Of a stretch of DNA of 64,000 nt, positions 1-7,715 are shown piece after piece; positions within the stretch are counted from its first letter, which is position 1; every line of letters begins with the position of its first letter. This DNA is from DASQZJ01 sp035638775 (GTDB lineage Bacteria > Pseudomonadota > Gammaproteobacteria > UBA5335 > SLRW01). The notes under the pieces were generated by a model. It was not told the DNA's origin. It worked only from the letters and a program-made list of their open reading frames with translations, and searched no databases. The stretch covers positions 62,001 through 126,000 of the forward strand of contig DASQZJ010000002.1 in NCBI GenBank assembly GCA_035638775.1. Direction: 5' to 3'. The translations under genes and the position numbers were made by a program.

Positions 1-2
1 GC

Positions 3-800
3 TGGCTCGATCTCGGCGTGGTGCGTTTCCAGCCCTCCGAGATCATGAAGCTGGCGGTGCCCATGATGGTGGCCAGCTTCCTGCACTACCGCCCGCTGCC
101 GCCACGCCTGCGCCACGTGGCCTGGGCGGCGGCGCTGATCCTCGTGCCCGTGGTGCTCATCGCGCGCCAGCCCGACCTGGGCACGGCGGTGCTGGTGGCC
201 AGTGCCGGACTGTTCACCCTGTTCCTGGCGGGACTGCGCTGGCGTTACATCTGGGGACTGGCGCTGTCGATGGCGGCGCTGGCGCCGGTCATCTGGTTCC
301 ACCTGCGCGACTACCAGAAGCAGCGGGTGCTGACCTTCTTCAACCCGGAGAAGGATCCGCTGGGCGCCGGCTACCACATCATCCAGTCCAAGATCGCGAT
401 CGGCTCGGGCGGCCTGTTCGGCAAGGGCTGGCTGAACGGCACCCAGGCGCATCTGCAGTTCCTGCCGGAGCGCTCGACCGACTTCATCTTCGCGGTGCTC
501 GGCGAGGAGTTCGGGCTGGTGGGCCTGTGCCTGCTGCTGGTGCTGTATCTGTACGTGATCGGGCGCGGCCTGCAGATCGCCATCCGCGCCCAGGACACCT
601 TCGAGCGGCTGCTGGCCGGCAGCCTGTCCCTGACCCTGTTCGTCTACGTCTTCGTCAATGCCGGCATGGTCACCGGGCTGATGCCCGTCGTCGGCGTGCC
701 CCTGCCGCTGATCAGCTACGGCGGAACGTCCATGGTGACGCTCATGGCGGGGTTCGGTATTCTCATGTCCGTCCATACTCACCGAAAGCTGGTCGCCTGA
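3..800 (+). CDS. rodA: Rod shape-determining protein RodA (5' truncated by window edge)
   Basis: This is the C-terminal 265 residues of a SEDS-family peptidoglycan glycosyltransferase, the polymerase of the elongasome, which works with PBP2 in the inner membrane. Reading from base 3, the frame opens with WLDLGVVRFQPSEIMKLA, the conserved FtsW/RodA loop containing QPSE. Several hydrophobic segments follow, then a PVVGVPLPLISYGGTS stretch that is diagnostic near the C terminus. The true start lies upstream of the window. The stop overlaps the mltB start (TGATG), so the genes are probably translationally coupled. FtsW is the alternative, but the mltB-rlpA-dacA neighbourhood is the classic rodA (mrd) context. 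Confidence 0.95.
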   Translation, partial: WLDLGVVRFQPSEIMKLAVPMMVASFLHYRPLPPRLRHVAWAAALILVPVVLIARQPDLGTAVLVASAGLFTLFLAGLRWRYIWGLALSMAALAPVIWFHLRDYQKQRVLTFFNPEKDPLGAGYHIIQSKIAIGSGGLFGKGWLNGTQAHLQFLPERSTDFIFAVLGEEFGLVGLCLLLVLYLYVIGRGLQIAIRAQDTFERLLAGSLSLTLFVYVFVNAGMVTGLMPVVGVPLPLISYGGTSMVTLMAGFGILMSVHTHRKLVA

Positions 801-1843
801 TGCACCGCACCCGCCCAGTGCGTCGCCACGCTGCCGCAGCCCGGGTCGCGGCGATCCTCCTGCCGACCGCCCTCGTGCTCGCGGCGTTTGCCAGGCCGGC
901 CCTGGCGCAGCCGCCGTTCTTCCAGTCCGCGGCCTTCCACAAGTTCGTCGACCGGATGGTGCAGCAGCACGGCTTCCAGACCTCCCGGCTCGAGCACTGG
1001 TTCCGTCACGTCCATTACCGCAAGGACATCCTCAAGTCGATCCGGCAGCCGGCGGAGAAGCTGCCCTGGTACCGCTATCGCCGGATCTTCGTCACCTCTT
1101 CGCGCATCGCCGAGGGGGTGCGGTTCTGGCAGCGCAATCGCGCTCTCCTGCAGCGGGCCCGGAAGGAATACGGGGTCCCGCCGCAGATCATCGTCGCCAT
1201 CCTCGGCGTGGAAACGCGCTACGGGAGCCACAGCGGCAGCTACCCGGTGATCGACACCCTCGCCACGCTGGGTTTCGACTATCCGCCGCGGGGGGCCTAT
1301 TTCCGCCGCGAGCTCGAGCAGTTCCTGCTGATGGCCCGCGCCCAGGATCTCGACCCGGACGATATCCGCGGCTCCTACGCCGGAGCCATGGGGATGCCGC
1401 AGTTCATGCCGAGCAGCTACCGTGAATACGCGGTCGACTTCAACGGCGACGGCCGCAAGGACCTGTGGCACACCCACGCGGACGCCATCGGCAGCATCGC
1501 CAACTATTTCGCCCGGCACGGCTGGCGCAAGGGGCAGCCGATCGTGCTGCGGGCCCGCCCCGGATCGGCCGATGCCGGCAAGCTGAGTGACGGACCGCTC
1601 AAGCCCCACACCACCGTCGCCGCGCTGCGCAAGGCCGGCATCGAGATCGACGCGGATGGCGACGGCAAGGACCCGGCGTTCCTGTTCGCCCTGACCGAAA
1701 AGCAGGGCAAGGGGTACTGGGTGGGGCTGCACAACTTCTACGTGATCACCCGGTACAACCACAGCCCGCTCTACGCCATGGCCGTCTATCAGCTCAGCCG
1801 GGCCATCCGCAAGCAGTACCAGGCGGGGGAAAATGCGGCCTGA
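800..1843 (+). CDS. mltB: Membrane-bound lytic murein transglycosylase B
   Basis: A 347-residue periplasmic lytic transglycosylase that cleaves the MurNAc-GlcNAc bond with formation of 1,6-anhydroMurNAc. The start at 800 overlaps the rodA stop. The first 36 residues form a signal peptide (Arg-rich start, hydrophobic core, ALA cleavage site) with no lipobox cysteine, so it is probably soluble rather than a lipoprotein. The catalytic glutamate is E138 in ILGVETRYG. MGMPQFMPSS near 197-206 lines the glycan groove, followed by a DFNGDGRKD loop resembling the EF-hand of E. coli Slt35. Its anhydro-muropeptide products could feed the amgK-murU recycling genes 4 kb downstream. Confidence 0.95.
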   Translation: MHRTRPVRRHAAAARVAAILLPTALVLAAFARPALAQPPFFQSAAFHKFVDRMVQQHGFQTSRLEHWFRHVHYRKDILKSIRQPAEKLPWYRYRRIFVTSSRIAEGVRFWQRNRALLQRARKEYGVPPQIIVAILGVETRYGSHSGSYPVIDTLATLGFDYPPRGAYFRRELEQFLLMARAQDLDPDDIRGSYAGAMGMPQFMPSSYREYAVDFNGDGRKDLWHTHADAIGSIANYFARHGWRKGQPIVLRARPGSADAGKLSDGPLKPHTTVAALRKAGIEIDADGDGKDPAFLFALTEKQGKGYWVGLHNFYVITRYNHSPLYAMAVYQLSRAIRKQYQAGENAA

Positions 1844-2702
1844 GCGGGGGACCGCCACGCTCCGGCTGTCCGCGCTGCTGCTCGTGGCGGCGCTCGCCGG
1901 TTGCGCCGGCCTGCCCCGCCAGGACGGGGCCCCCGCCCCGAGCCGGATTCCGGACAACATCACGCGGATTCCCAACGCGAAGCCGCGCAAGCTGCCGCGC
2001 AGCCCGTACGGCAACCCCTCCAGCTACAAGGTCGACGGTCACGTCTACCACGTGCTGAAGTCGGCCGCGGGCTACGAGGCGACGGGTGTCGCCTCCTGGT
2101 ACGGCACCAAGTTCCACGGCCACCGCACCGCCAGCGGCGAGCCCTACGACATGTTCGCGATGACCGCGGCGCACCGGACCCTGCCGATCCCGAGCTTCGT
2201 GCGGGTAACGGACCTGCGCAACGGCCGCAGCGTGGTGGTCAAGATCAACGACCGCGGCCCGTTCGCCGACAACCGGCTGATCGACCTGTCGTACGCGGCC
2301 GCGGCCAAGCTCCACATGCTCAAGCACGGCACCGCACCGGTGCGCATCCGCGCGATCACGCCCGGTCATCCCTCGCCGGGCAACGAGGTGCTGGCGCACG
2401 GACGCGGTGCCGCGAAGGGACGCGCCGCCGAACCCGACCCGCCGCACGGGGTCTATGTGCAGGTGGGCGCCTTCCGGCAGCGCGACCATGCCGAGCGGCT
2501 CCGGCAGCGGCTGGCGCACGCCGGGCTGGCCGTCGGCGTGAGCATACAGAGGGTCGAGGACGCAGGCCGCGCACTGTTCCGGGTGCACCTCGGTCCCGTG
2601 CGCAGCCGTGCCAGGCTGGGACAGCTGCATCATGCGCTGGCCGCGCGGGGCATCGCCCACACCGAAGTGATCGGCCGGTTCGGCGGCGGTGGCGATCGGT
2701 AG
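1833..2702 (+). CDS. rlpA: Septal ring lytic transglycosylase RlpA, lipoprotein
   Basis: A 289-residue outer-membrane lipoprotein that cleaves denuded glycan strands, typically at septa. The signal peptide ends in a lipobox LAGC, with the lipidated cysteine at position 24. Residues about 83-165 form the double-psi beta-barrel domain (GVASWYG, the TASGE motif, and VKINDRGPF carrying the conserved catalytic Asp near 140). Residues about 208-285 form a SPOR domain (YVQVGAFRQ...) that binds denuded peptidoglycan. The ATG lies 11 bp inside mltB behind a GGCGGGGGAA ribosome-binding site, so it is co-transcribed with rodA-mltB. Confidence 0.95.
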   Translation: MRPERGTATLRLSALLLVAALAGCAGLPRQDGAPAPSRIPDNITRIPNAKPRKLPRSPYGNPSSYKVDGHVYHVLKSAAGYEATGVASWYGTKFHGHRTASGEPYDMFAMTAAHRTLPIPSFVRVTDLRNGRSVVVKINDRGPFADNRLIDLSYAAAAKLHMLKHGTAPVRIRAITPGHPSPGNEVLAHGRGAAKGRAAEPDPPHGVYVQVGAFRQRDHAERLRQRLAHAGLAVGVSIQRVEDAGRALFRVHLGPVRSRARLGQLHHALAARGIAHTEVIGRFGGGGDR

Positions 2703-2722
2703 CCGCGGCCCCGGCCTGCGGG

Positions 2723-2728
2723 TAGAAT
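2723..2728 (+). promoter_or_regulatory. Candidate -10 element upstream of dacA
   Basis: TAGAAT sits in the 127-bp gap between rlpA and dacA, about 100 bp before the dacA start. It is AT-rich against a very GC-rich background and resembles other -10 hexamers here. No convincing -35 lies 16-18 bp upstream, so this is a weak call. Confidence 0.3.
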
Positions 2729-2829
2729 TCGCTCTTTTGAACCGCCCCCGGGCGGGCACACCCCCCGCTGTCCCGGCCCGTGGTGGCCGTGACGGCCACT
2801 GACCGGCGAGTGCCAGGCAAGGTCTGAAC

Positions 2830-3981
2830 ATGTCGCGGATGATCCTTTCACGAGCCCTTTCGCTTATCCCCCTGTTGCTGCTCGCCGGTCCGGTGCTGGC
2901 CGCCCAGACGCCGGTGCCCGCCCCACCGCCGGTGAGCGCGGCGAGCTACATCGTGATCGCGAACAGTACCGGCAAGGTGATCGCGGCCAAGAACCCCGAC
3001 AAGCGCCACCCGCCGGCGAGCCTGACCAAGATGATGGTCCTGTACATCACCTTCGGCGAGCTCAAGTCCGGTTCCATCCATCTTTCCGATCCGGTCACCA
3101 TCAGCGAGAAGGCCTGGCGTACCGGCGGCTCGCGGATGTTCATCCGCGTCGGCCACAAGGTCCCGGTGCGCAAGCTCATCGAGGGCATCATCGTCGACTC
3201 GGGCAATGACGCCACCGTGGCGCTCTCGCAGTACGTCGCCGGGAGCACCAGCGGCATGGTGAGCCTGATGAACCACAACGCCCGGCAGCTGGGCATGAAG
3301 AACACCCACTACGCCGACGTCGACGGCCTGCCGCACCCGGACCACTACAGCACCGCGCGCGACCTGGCAACGCTGGCGCGGGCGATCATCGACGACTACC
3401 CCAAGTACTACAAGGAGTTCTTCGCCCAGAAGGAGCTGAGCTGGAACGGCATCAAGCAGTACAACCGCAACAAGCTGCTCTGGCGCAGCGACAACGTCGA
3501 CGGCCTCAAGACCGGCCACACCGAGGCCGCCGGTTACTGCCTGGTCTCCTCGGCGCACCGCGACGGCATGCGCCTGATCGCGGCGGTGCTGGACTCGCGC
3601 GGCGAGGAGGGCCGGATCAACGACAGCCAGGCGCTGCTCAACTACGGCTTCCGCTTCTACGAGACCCACCAGCTCTACGCGGCGGGCAAGCCGCTCACCA
3701 AGGCCCGCGTATGGAAGGGCAGGCAACAGCAGGTCGGCGTCGGCCTGCGCAAGCCGCTGTACGTCACCATCCCGCGGGGCCGCTACAAGGACCTGAAGGC
3801 GATGACCAGCGTCAAGCCGGACCTCACCGCCCCGATCTCGCCCGACAGCCAGGTGGGCACCGTGAAGGTGTCACTGGCGGGCAAGGTGCTGGCCCAGCGT
3901 CCGCTGTACCCGCTGCAGGCCGTGCCGGAGGGCGGGCTCTTGCGTCGCATGTTCGACAGCGTGAGACTGATGTTCCAATGA
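2830..3981 (+). CDS. dacA: D-alanyl-D-alanine carboxypeptidase (PBP5/6 family)
   Basis: A 383-residue serine peptidase that removes the terminal D-Ala from peptidoglycan pentapeptides. All three penicillin-binding motifs are present: S64-L-T-K67 (nucleophile and general base), S124-G-N126 and K227-T-G229. A signal peptide with a VLAA cleavage site spans about residues 1-25. The C-terminal beta-domain ends in an amphipathic helix (LLRRMFDSVRLMFQ) that would anchor the protein to the outer face of the inner membrane, as in PBP5. Its stop overlaps the start of the aminotransferase gene by the ATGA arrangement, which links D-Ala release to D-amino-acid metabolism in one operon. Confidence 0.95.
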   Translation: MSRMILSRALSLIPLLLLAGPVLAAQTPVPAPPPVSAASYIVIANSTGKVIAAKNPDKRHPPASLTKMMVLYITFGELKSGSIHLSDPVTISEKAWRTGGSRMFIRVGHKVPVRKLIEGIIVDSGNDATVALSQYVAGSTSGMVSLMNHNARQLGMKNTHYADVDGLPHPDHYSTARDLATLARAIIDDYPKYYKEFFAQKELSWNGIKQYNRNKLLWRSDNVDGLKTGHTEAAGYCLVSSAHRDGMRLIAAVLDSRGEEGRINDSQALLNYGFRFYETHQLYAAGKPLTKARVWKGRQQQVGVGLRKPLYVTIPRGRYKDLKAMTSVKPDLTAPISPDSQVGTVKVSLAGKVLAQRPLYPLQAVPEGGLLRRMFDSVRLMFQ

Positions 3982-4880
3982 GCGTCGGCGAACCAAGCGT
4001 CTACCTGAACGGCGAATTCCGGCCGCTGCATGCAGCGGCCGTGTCGCCTCTGGACCGGGGGTTTCTGTTCGGCGACGGGGTCTACGAGGTGATCCCGGTG
4101 TACTCCGGTCTGCCGTTCCGCCTGGAGGGGCACCTGGAGCGCCTGCGCAACAGTCTGGCCGCCGTGCGGATCCCCGACCCCCACCGTCGGGACGCCTGGG
4201 CGGAGCTGATCGCGGAGCTGATCCGGCACAACGGCGGCGGCGATCTTTCCGTGTACCTCCAGGTCACGCGCGGGGCCGGCCCCGGCCGGGATCACTTCTT
4301 CCCGACGGATGCGCGGCCGACCGTCTTCCTGATGGCGAGCCCGCTGCGCCCCCCCGCGCCCGAGGTGCTCGAGCAGGGGATCGCCGCGGTGACGCGGCGC
4401 GACTATCGCTGGGAGCGCTGCGACATCAAGGCGATCACGCTGCTGCCCAACGTGCTGCTGCGCCAGGAAGCGCGGGAAGCCGGCTGCAGCGAGGCGATCC
4501 TGGTGCGTGGGGACGGCCGGGTGCACGAGGGCGCCGCCAGCAACCTGTTCGCGGTGATCCGCGAGGCACTGGTGACGCCGCCCAAGGACCGCTTCCTGCT
4601 TCCCGGCATCACCCGCGACCTGGTGCTGGAGCTGGCCCGGGCCGACGGCCTGGCCGTCGAGGAGAGGCCCGTCGACCAGGCGGAGCTGGCGGCGGCGAGC
4701 GAGATCTGGATCACCAGCTCGACCCGCGAGGTGCTGCCCGTGACGCGCCTCGACGACCGGCCGGTCGGCGAAGGCCGTCCCGGTCCGCTCTGGCACCGCG
4801 TGGACGGCCTGATCCAGGCGCACAAGCGGCAGTGGCTGGCCGATTCCGGTGCGCACGCGGCCGCCGAGGGCCGGGCGTGA
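3978..4880 (+). CDS. dat: D-amino acid aminotransferase (PLP fold type IV)
   Basis: A 300-residue class-IV PLP aminotransferase, most likely D-alanine:2-oxoglutarate transaminase supplying or recycling D-Glu and D-Ala for the cell wall. N-terminal DRGFLFGDGVYEVIP is characteristic of the family. The PLP Schiff-base lysine is K151 in CDIKAITLLPNVL, and the phosphate-binding ASNLFAV and TSSTREVLPVT motifs follow. The ATG overlaps the dacA stop (ATGA). Branched-chain aminotransferase and aminodeoxychorismate lyase share this fold. The context between dacA and the DUF493 gene, and the DRGFLFGDG..YEV form, favour the D-amino acid enzyme. Confidence 0.88.
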   Translation: MSVGEPSVYLNGEFRPLHAAAVSPLDRGFLFGDGVYEVIPVYSGLPFRLEGHLERLRNSLAAVRIPDPHRRDAWAELIAELIRHNGGGDLSVYLQVTRGAGPGRDHFFPTDARPTVFLMASPLRPPAPEVLEQGIAAVTRRDYRWERCDIKAITLLPNVLLRQEAREAGCSEAILVRGDGRVHEGAASNLFAVIREALVTPPKDRFLLPGITRDLVLELARADGLAVEERPVDQAELAAASEIWITSSTREVLPVTRLDDRPVGEGRPGPLWHRVDGLIQAHKRQWLADSGAHAAAEGRA

Positions 4881-5155
4881 TGACCGGGGCAACCGGCCGG
4901 CGACCGGCTCTCGAGTTTCCGTGCGACTTCCCGGTCAAGGTCTTCGGCGAGAGCACCGGGACGTTCGAGCAGGCCGTGCTGGAGGTCTTCCGGCGGCACG
5001 TGCCCGGGCTGGACGAGAGCCGTATCCGCCGCCGACCGAGCCGTCACGGGCGCTACGTCTCGATCACGGTCACCCTGCGGGCGGAAAGCCGGCGCCAGCT
5101 GGACGGCCTCTACCGCGAGCTGAGCGCGCACCAACGCGTTCTGATGGCACTATGA
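4880..5155 (+). CDS. DUF493 (YbeD-like) protein
   Basis: A 91-residue protein of the YbeD/DUF493 family, an ACT-like ferredoxin fold often encoded next to lipB and thought to have a regulatory role. Visible family features are FPCDFPVKVFG near the N terminus and the RYVSITVTL strand followed by LDGLYRELSAHQRVLMAL. The start overlaps the dat stop (TGATG) and the stop overlaps the lipB start (ATGA), so it is sandwiched in a coupled operon. The function is not established; length and sequence match the family well. Confidence 0.9.
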   Translation: MTGATGRRPALEFPCDFPVKVFGESTGTFEQAVLEVFRRHVPGLDESRIRRRPSRHGRYVSITVTLRAESRRQLDGLYRELSAHQRVLMAL

Positions 5156-5793
5156 GCACCAGGATCCCCCAACCGGTCATCCGCAATCTCGGGCGGGTGG
5201 ACTACGAGCCCACCTGGCACCGGATGCAGGCCTTCACCGACCAGCGCGGGCCGGCGACCCCGGACGAGCTGTGGTTCCTCGAGCATCCACCCGTGTTCAC
5301 CCAGGGCCAGAACGGCCTTCCGGAGCACCTGCTGGCCCCCGGGAGCATCCCGGTGGTGCCGGTCGATCGCGGCGGACAGGTCACCTATCACGGCCCCGGC
5401 CAGTGGGTCGTGTACCCGCTGGTGGACATCACCCGGCTGGACCTGGGCATCCGCGGGCTGGTCACGCGCCTGGAGAACAGCATGATCCGGGTGCTCGAGG
5501 CGTACGGTGTCGCCGGACACGCGCGCCGGGACGCCCCCGGCGTCTACGTCGGGGACGCCAAGATCGGCTCCATCGGGCTGCGGGTGCGCCGCGGCTGCAG
5601 CTACCACGGCATCGCCTTCAACGTCGACCTCGACCTGGAGCCGTTCGGCCGCATCAATCCCTGCGGCTACACCGGGCTGCGGATGACCCGTCTGGCCGAC
5701 CTCGCCGACGGCGTGGACATGCAGCGGGTGCGCGGCCAGCTGGAGGATGCCCTGCTGGCCGAGCTGGGTTACCGCGAGCACGCTCCCGCCTGA
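5152..5793 (+). CDS. lipB: Octanoyltransferase LipB
   Basis: A 213-residue enzyme that transfers octanoyl from octanoyl-ACP to the lipoyl domains of 2-oxo-acid dehydrogenases and GcvH. The signature RGGQVTYHGPGQ is at about 73-84. The catalytic lysine is K137 (AKIGSIGLR) and the thioester cysteine is C171 (INPCGYTGL). The ATG overlaps the DUF493 stop. No lipA lies adjacent in the window. It would modify the E2 lipoyl domain encoded at 33.8 kb. The gene ends 3 bp from the convergent murU. Confidence 0.95.
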   Translation: MSTRIPQPVIRNLGRVDYEPTWHRMQAFTDQRGPATPDELWFLEHPPVFTQGQNGLPEHLLAPGSIPVVPVDRGGQVTYHGPGQWVVYPLVDITRLDLGIRGLVTRLENSMIRVLEAYGVAGHARRDAPGVYVGDAKIGSIGLRVRRGCSYHGIAFNVDLDLEPFGRINPCGYTGLRMTRLADLADGVDMQRVRGQLEDALLAELGYREHAPA

Positions 5794-5796
5794 GAT

Positions 5797-6468
5797 TCAG
5801 CGGCGGCCCGCCAGGCAGGCGTCCAGCGCCTGCAGGCGTTGCGGCGTACCGACGTCGAACCACTGCCCGCGCCAGAGTTCCGCGCTGACGCGGCGCCGCG
5901 CGGCCGCGCGGGCGAGCAGCGGCGCCAGCGGCTGCGCCCCCTCGCCCAGTCCGTCGAACAGCGAGGCGCGATAGATGCCGATGCCGGCGAAGGTGAACGC
6001 GGGCGTGCCCCGCGACCTGGCCTCATCGCCCACCAGGGCGAAGTCGCCGCCCGGGTTGTGGGCGGGATTCGGCACCAGCACCAGGTGCGCCAGGCGCCCG
6101 TGCGGCAGGACCGCCCGCTCCAGCGGGTAGTCGCACCAGATGTCGCCGTTGATCACCAGGAACGGCTCCCGGTGCCCCAGCAGCGGCAGCGCCCGGCGGA
6201 TCCCGCCCGCCGTCTCCAGCATAGTGCGCCCCTCGTCCGAGTAGCTCACGCGCAGGCCCCAGCGGGAACCGTCGCCGACCGTCTCGCGGATCTGCTCCCC
6301 CAGCCAGGCGAGATTGATCACGATGTCGCCGAACCCGGCCGCCGCCAGGCGTTCCAGGTGCCACACCAGCAACGGCCTGCCGCCGGCCTGCAGCAGCGGC
6401 TTGGGGCACCGGTCGGTCAGGGGACGCATGCGCTCTCCCCGCCCCGCGGCCAGGATCATCGCGCGCAT
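5797..6468 (-). CDS. murU: N-acetylmuramate alpha-1-phosphate uridylyltransferase
   Basis: A 223-residue nucleotidyltransferase of the GT-A-like sugar-nucleotide family. With AmgK it forms the anabolic bypass that turns recycled MurNAc into UDP-MurNAc, avoiding the fosfomycin-sensitive MurA step. ILAAGRGERMRPLT followed by KPLL is the nucleotide-binding signature, and NGDIW supplies the metal-binding Asp. The ATG overlaps the amgK stop (ATGA). Length and pairing match MurU better than hexose-1-phosphate uridylyltransferases. Confidence 0.9.
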   Translation of the reverse strand: MRAMILAAGRGERMRPLTDRCPKPLLQAGGRPLLVWHLERLAAAGFGDIVINLAWLGEQIRETVGDGSRWGLRVSYSDEGRTMLETAGGIRRALPLLGHREPFLVINGDIWCDYPLERAVLPHGRLAHLVLVPNPAHNPGGDFALVGDEARSRGTPAFTFAGIGIYRASLFDGLGEGAQPLAPLLARAAARRRVSAELWRGQWFDVGTPQRLQALDACLAGRR

Positions 6469-7484
6469 CAACGGCTCCCGCGGCCGGCGTCCGCTTCCAG
6501 CTCGTCCAGCAGGCGCAGCAGCCCGCGGAAGGCGGCGTAGCGGTGCGCGGCGGTGCGCAGGTAGGCCAGGAATCGCGGGGCGTCGGCGATGTACGCCGGC
6601 TTGCCGTCCCGGTGGCACAGGCGCGCGAAGATCCCCAGCACCTTGAGGTGCCGCTGCATCCCCATCCAGTCGAACGCCCGCAGGAACTCGTCCCGGCCCG
6701 CGGGGACCGGCAGCCCCGCCCGCTCGGCGTGCTCGCGGTACTCCAGCGCCCAGTCCCGCACGCGTTCCTCCTCCCAGGAGAGGAAGGCGTCCCGGAACAG
6801 GCATACGACATCGTAGGTCACCGGCCCCTCCAGGGCGTCCTGGAAGTCGATCACGCCCGGGTTGGGGTCGGACAGCAGCAGGTTGCGGGGCATGTAGTCG
6901 CGGTGCACGTACACCCGCGGCTGGGCAAGCGCGCTGTCCAGCAGCAGCTCGCAGGTCCCGGCCCAGGCCTCGCGCCGCTTCCCGCGCAGCGGCAGGCCCA
7001 GGTGCGCCCCGACGTACCAGTCGGCGAACAGCTCCAGCTCGGCCCGCAGCCGGGCGCGGTCATAGAGGAGCAGCTCGCCGGGCCGGGTGGCCAGCTGCCA
7101 GCGCACCAGCGCCGCCAGGGCGTCCCCGAACAGCTCGTCCGCATTCTCGTGGTCCAGGACCTCGAGGTAGGAGCGTCGACCCAGGTCGGAAAGCAGCAGG
7201 AAGCCGTGCTCCAGATCCGCCTCGAGGATCCGCGGGGCGTTCACGCCCGCCCCGCGCAGCAGCGCCGCGACATGCACGAATGGCGCGGGGGGCTCCCGGT
7301 CCGGCGGCGAGTCCATGGCCACCAGGGTGTCGCCACCATGCCGGAGCCGGAAGTAGCGCCGGAAGCTCGCATCGCTGGAAATCGGCTGCAGGGAACCCGG
7401 CTCGGCGCCGAGGACCGTCCCCAGCCAGGCGCGCAACTGCTCCAGGCGGACGTCCGTCGCCCCTTCCGCAGATCCTGCCCGCAC
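6468..7484 (-). CDS. amgK: N-acetylmuramate/N-acetylglucosamine kinase AmgK
   Basis: A 338-residue aminoglycoside-phosphotransferase-fold kinase that phosphorylates MurNAc (and GlcNAc) at the anomeric position. The catalytic loop VHRDYMPRNLLL (HxDxxxxN) and the metal-binding GVIDFQDA are clear. I take a GTG start at 7484: it has a GAGGGGAAG ribosome-binding site about 6 bp upstream, and the N terminus RLEQLRAWLG...SSDASFRRYFR matches the family. Coupled to murU by overlapping stop and start, and divergent from lptD, as seen in pseudomonads. Confidence 0.9.
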   Translation of the reverse strand: MRAGSAEGATDVRLEQLRAWLGTVLGAEPGSLQPISSDASFRRYFRLRHGGDTLVAMDSPPDREPPAPFVHVAALLRGAGVNAPRILEADLEHGFLLLSDLGRRSYLEVLDHENADELFGDALAALVRWQLATRPGELLLYDRARLRAELELFADWYVGAHLGLPLRGKRREAWAGTCELLLDSALAQPRVYVHRDYMPRNLLLSDPNPGVIDFQDALEGPVTYDVVCLFRDAFLSWEEERVRDWALEYREHAERAGLPVPAGRDEFLRAFDWMGMQRHLKVLGIFARLCHRDGKPAYIADAPRFLAYLRTAAHRYAAFRGLLRLLDELEADAGRGSR

Positions 7485-7715
7485 AGTTTCTTCCCCTCTG
7501 CCCGACTGGTAAGCTGGCAGCGCCGTCGGGCCGCCCCGACACGGCCTCGCGGCCCGGGGCGCGCGACCGGCAGGCGTCGGGGACGCACCCGGCCGGCACC
7601 GGAGCCGCCCGCAGCGCGCCGGCAGCGGACCGTTGCAGCGCATACTACCGGAAAAGCGGGGCGCGGAGCAGTCCGTCCGGCCGCCGCCCCGCCCTGACCG
7701 AGAACGACGCCCCTG

